64,000 nt of DNA, from the NCBI GenBank assembly GCA_964443135.1, contig CAYUBQ010000001.1:1-64000 (forward strand), written 5' to 3'. A model generated the notes under the pieces. That model was not told where the DNA came from, ran no database searches, and saw only the letters and a list, made by a program, of their open reading frames with translations. This DNA is from JAIPEI01 sp964443135. GTDB taxonomy: Bacteria > Desulfobacterota > DSM-4660 > Desulfatiglandales > HGW-15. Made by a program: the position numbers and the translations under genes. Shown piece by piece: positions 62,320 to 64,000 of this stretch; position 1 is the stretch's first letter, and every line of letters starts with the position of its first letter.

Positions 62320-62383
62320 CTCCCGCGGGTGAGGCCGGACGCGAGGCCCGCGCACGAGCCCGTGCCACGGGGAGGACCGGAAC

Positions 62384-63754
62384 ATGAGCACGACCGAAGC
62401 GCCGTCCGTCCTGGTGGTGGACGACGACCCGGCCCACCGCACCATGCTGCGGACCCTGCTGGGCGGGTGGGGGTACCGGGTCCACGAGGCGGATGACGGG
62501 GACACCGCCGTCCGCATGGTGGAGGATCAACCCTTTGACCTGATCCTCATGGACGTCCGCATGGTCCGGGTATCGGGTCCCGAGGCGCTCAAGTCGATCA
62601 AGGCCTACAATCCGGCGATCCCCGTGATCATCATGACCGCCTACTCCTCCGTGGAGACGGCCGTGGAGACCCTGAAGAGCGGAGCTTACGACTACCTGAC
62701 CAAGCCCCTGGACTTCGACGAGCTGAAGCACGTCATGGAGCGGGTGATGGACCACACCCGGCTCCGAAAGGAGAACCGCCGGCTCCGGGAGCGGCTGGGG
62801 GAGCGGTTCGACCGGAGGAGCATCATCGGCCGGAGCAACGCCATGATCCGGGTCCTGGAGACCGTGAGCCAGGTGGCCCCCTCCGAGGCCACCGTGCTCA
62901 TCTCGGGGGAGTCCGGAACGGGCAAGGAGATGATCGCCGGCGCCACCCATTACAACAGCAGCCGCAAGGACGGACCGTTCGTCAAGCTCAACTGCGCGGC
63001 CGTCACCGAGACGCTGCTGGAGTCCGAGCTCTTCGGCCACGAGAAGGGGGCCTTCACCGGCGCCCACAGGCGGAAGGAAGGGCGTTTCCGCCAGGCCCAC
63101 GGGGGGAGCCTCTTCCTGGACGAGATCAGCGAGATGTCCCTGGCCATGCAGGTCAAGCTGCTCAGGGTCCTCCAGGAGCGCGAGCTCACCCGGGTCGGTG
63201 GAGAAGAGGCGATCCACGTGGACGTGCGCATCATCGCCGCCACGAACAAGGACCTTCTCGAGGAGATCCAGGCCGGTCGCTTTCGGGAAGACCTCTACTA
63301 CCGGCTGAACGTGGTCGAGATCCGGATGCCGCCGCTCCGGGAGCGCAGGGAGGACATCCCCCTCCTGGCCCAGCAGTTCCTGGATCGCTTCACCCGGGCG
63401 AACGCAAAGGACATTCGGGGTTTCACCCCCCGGGCCATGGACCTCCTCCTCCGCCACGGCTGGCCGGGCAACGTCCGGGAGCTCATGAACGCCGTGGAAC
63501 GGGCCGTGGTCCTCTCCCGCGCGGAGCTCATCGACTCGGGGGACCTCTCGCCTGCGTCCGGCCGCGACGAACCCCTCGGGGGCGAGCCGGGAGAGGAAGG
63601 CGGCCGGGGCGTTTCCCTGGAAGAGGTGGAACGGGCCGCCATCCTCCGGACCCTCGAGGAGACCGGCGGGAACAAGAGCGAGGCGGCGCGCAGGCTCGGC
63701 ATCACCCGCAAGACCCTCCACAAGAAGCTCCAAAGGTACCGCAGTGGCAACTGA
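62384..63754 (+). CDS. Sigma54-dependent response regulator (ZraR/NtrC-like)
   Basis: 456 residues: receiver (VVDDD, phospho-Asp in LILMDVRM, Lys in DYLTKPLD), AAA+ domain with Walker A GESGTGKE, sigma54-contact loop GAFTGA, Walker B GGSLFLDEI and arginine finger region FREDLYYRLN, and a C-terminal Fis-type helix-turn-helix (NKSEAARRLGITRKTLHKKL). It would activate the sigma54 promoter of the divergent Spy/CpxP-like gene. Confidence 0.95.
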   Translation: MSTTEAPSVLVVDDDPAHRTMLRTLLGGWGYRVHEADDGDTAVRMVEDQPFDLILMDVRMVRVSGPEALKSIKAYNPAIPVIIMTAYSSVETAVETLKSGAYDYLTKPLDFDELKHVMERVMDHTRLRKENRRLRERLGERFDRRSIIGRSNAMIRVLETVSQVAPSEATVLISGESGTGKEMIAGATHYNSSRKDGPFVKLNCAAVTETLLESELFGHEKGAFTGAHRRKEGRFRQAHGGSLFLDEISEMSLAMQVKLLRVLQERELTRVGGEEAIHVDVRIIAATNKDLLEEIQAGRFREDLYYRLNVVEIRMPPLRERREDIPLLAQQFLDRFTRANAKDIRGFTPRAMDLLLRHGWPGNVRELMNAVERAVVLSRAELIDSGDLSPASGRDEPLGGEPGEEGGRGVSLEEVERAAILRTLEETGGNKSEAARRLGITRKTLHKKLQRYRSGN

Positions 63755-63844
63755 CGGCGACGCAAAAGGCCCCGAATTCTCAGATCCGCCACGTCATGTT
63801 CAACAGGGCGAGGCGTGTCCGTCCACCCCCGACCCGGGATCCTT

Positions 63845-63877
63845 GCGGGGGAGGGCCTTCGCCGGGACCTCCCCCGC
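63845..63877 (+). terminator. Inverted repeat downstream of the sigma54 regulator
   Basis: GCGGGGGAGG (63845-63854) and its complement (63868-63877) form a 10-bp stem with a 13-base loop, 90 bases after the stop codon. No T-tract follows, so termination is uncertain. No gene is recognised from 63755 to the end. Confidence 0.35.
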
Positions 63878-64000
63878 GGTGGTTGAATTGTGATGGCTTT
63901 CCTTGTACACTGCGGTCATCGGCAAGCCCCGGGACTCTCCTCCCGGGCCGGTTTCATGCCCCGGGTTCGTTTCATCCGCCAGGGTAACAACCTCAGGGGT

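Noticed and set aside
58516..62517. 1333-codon minus-strand open frame
   Set aside because: It is the antisense of the cyclase and kinase genes in very GC-rich DNA, with low-complexity composition and no domain.
1..64000. CRISPR arrays, tRNA or rRNA genes, integrases or transposases
   Set aside because: None recognised by eye; no regularly spaced repeats and no integrase or transposase motifs in the translated frames, despite two island-like regions.

Overview
The window reads as chromosome of an anaerobic, high-GC Deltaproteobacteria-type bacterium (Desulfobacterota sensu lato). The lineage is inferred, not proven. It rests on a sulfate-reducer-type hybrid-cluster protein gene behind an FNR/HcpR-like palindrome, DsrE-family sulfur-carrier proteins, LarE, methylmalonyl-CoA epimerase, TRAP and CoxSML-type molybdenum hydroxylase genes, sigma54-dependent two-component control, and 4Fe-4S proteins beside a single exported superoxide dismutase. 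Most of the window is very GC-rich. Two stretches are visibly different: about 7.3-14.45 kb is moderately lower in GC, and about 18.7-38.7 kb is clearly more AT-rich except for a GC-rich hydantoinase pair inside it.

Layout. 1-7.3 kb: the 3' end of a porin, a secreted FG-GAP/VCBS repeat protein, an asparagine-synthase-like protein, a zinc-ribbon/B12-radical-SAM pair and methylmalonyl-CoA epimerase (mce). 7.3-14.45 kb: an envelope-related insert with an O-antigen-ligase-like protein, a lipoprotein alpha/beta hydrolase, an outer-membrane barrel protein and an exported WD40-caspase protein. It is bracketed by the true 3' end of mce and a second, orphan copy of that 3' end, so it looks inserted. 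14.5-18.7 kb: an AcuC-like deacetylase, MobA, a CorC-type CBS membrane protein and a coupled cysteine-rich protein.

18.7-38.1 kb: a one-strand catabolic island. It holds an FCD/GntR regulator, an AMP-forming acid ligase, divergent PyrD and PyrK homologues, an MmgE/PrpD protein, an M20 amidohydrolase, a three-subunit xanthine-dehydrogenase-type molybdenum hydroxylase, ATP-dependent hydantoinase A/B, a lone response regulator and a complete TRAP transporter. Together they outline import, hydroxylation, ring reduction, ATP-driven lactam opening, side-group removal and acid activation of an unknown N-heterocycle. Gene remnants (TRAP DctP, a TPP-decarboxylase-like fragment) and a truncated, frameshifted radical SAM pseudogene at its right edge show repeated recombination.

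39.8-52.1 kb: Tat-exported superoxide dismutase, two DsrE-family proteins, a cytochrome b remnant, LarE, a YcaO-TPR protein, a PAS hybrid kinase, UspA, and a nitrosative-stress cluster (Hcp, HD protein, ferredoxin-like protein, cupin). 52.1-64 kb: a repeat-rich spacer, CopA and CopZ, a FetAB-like exporter, and a metal/envelope-stress module. The module has SHOCT, a PepSY-like pseudogene and a Spy/CpxP-like protein behind a near-consensus sigma54 promoter, divergent from a class III cyclase, a ZraS-like kinase and a ZraR-like sigma54 activator. The periplasmic parts of the cyclase and kinase carry Met-rich stretches, which suggests Cu(I)/Ag(I) sensing.
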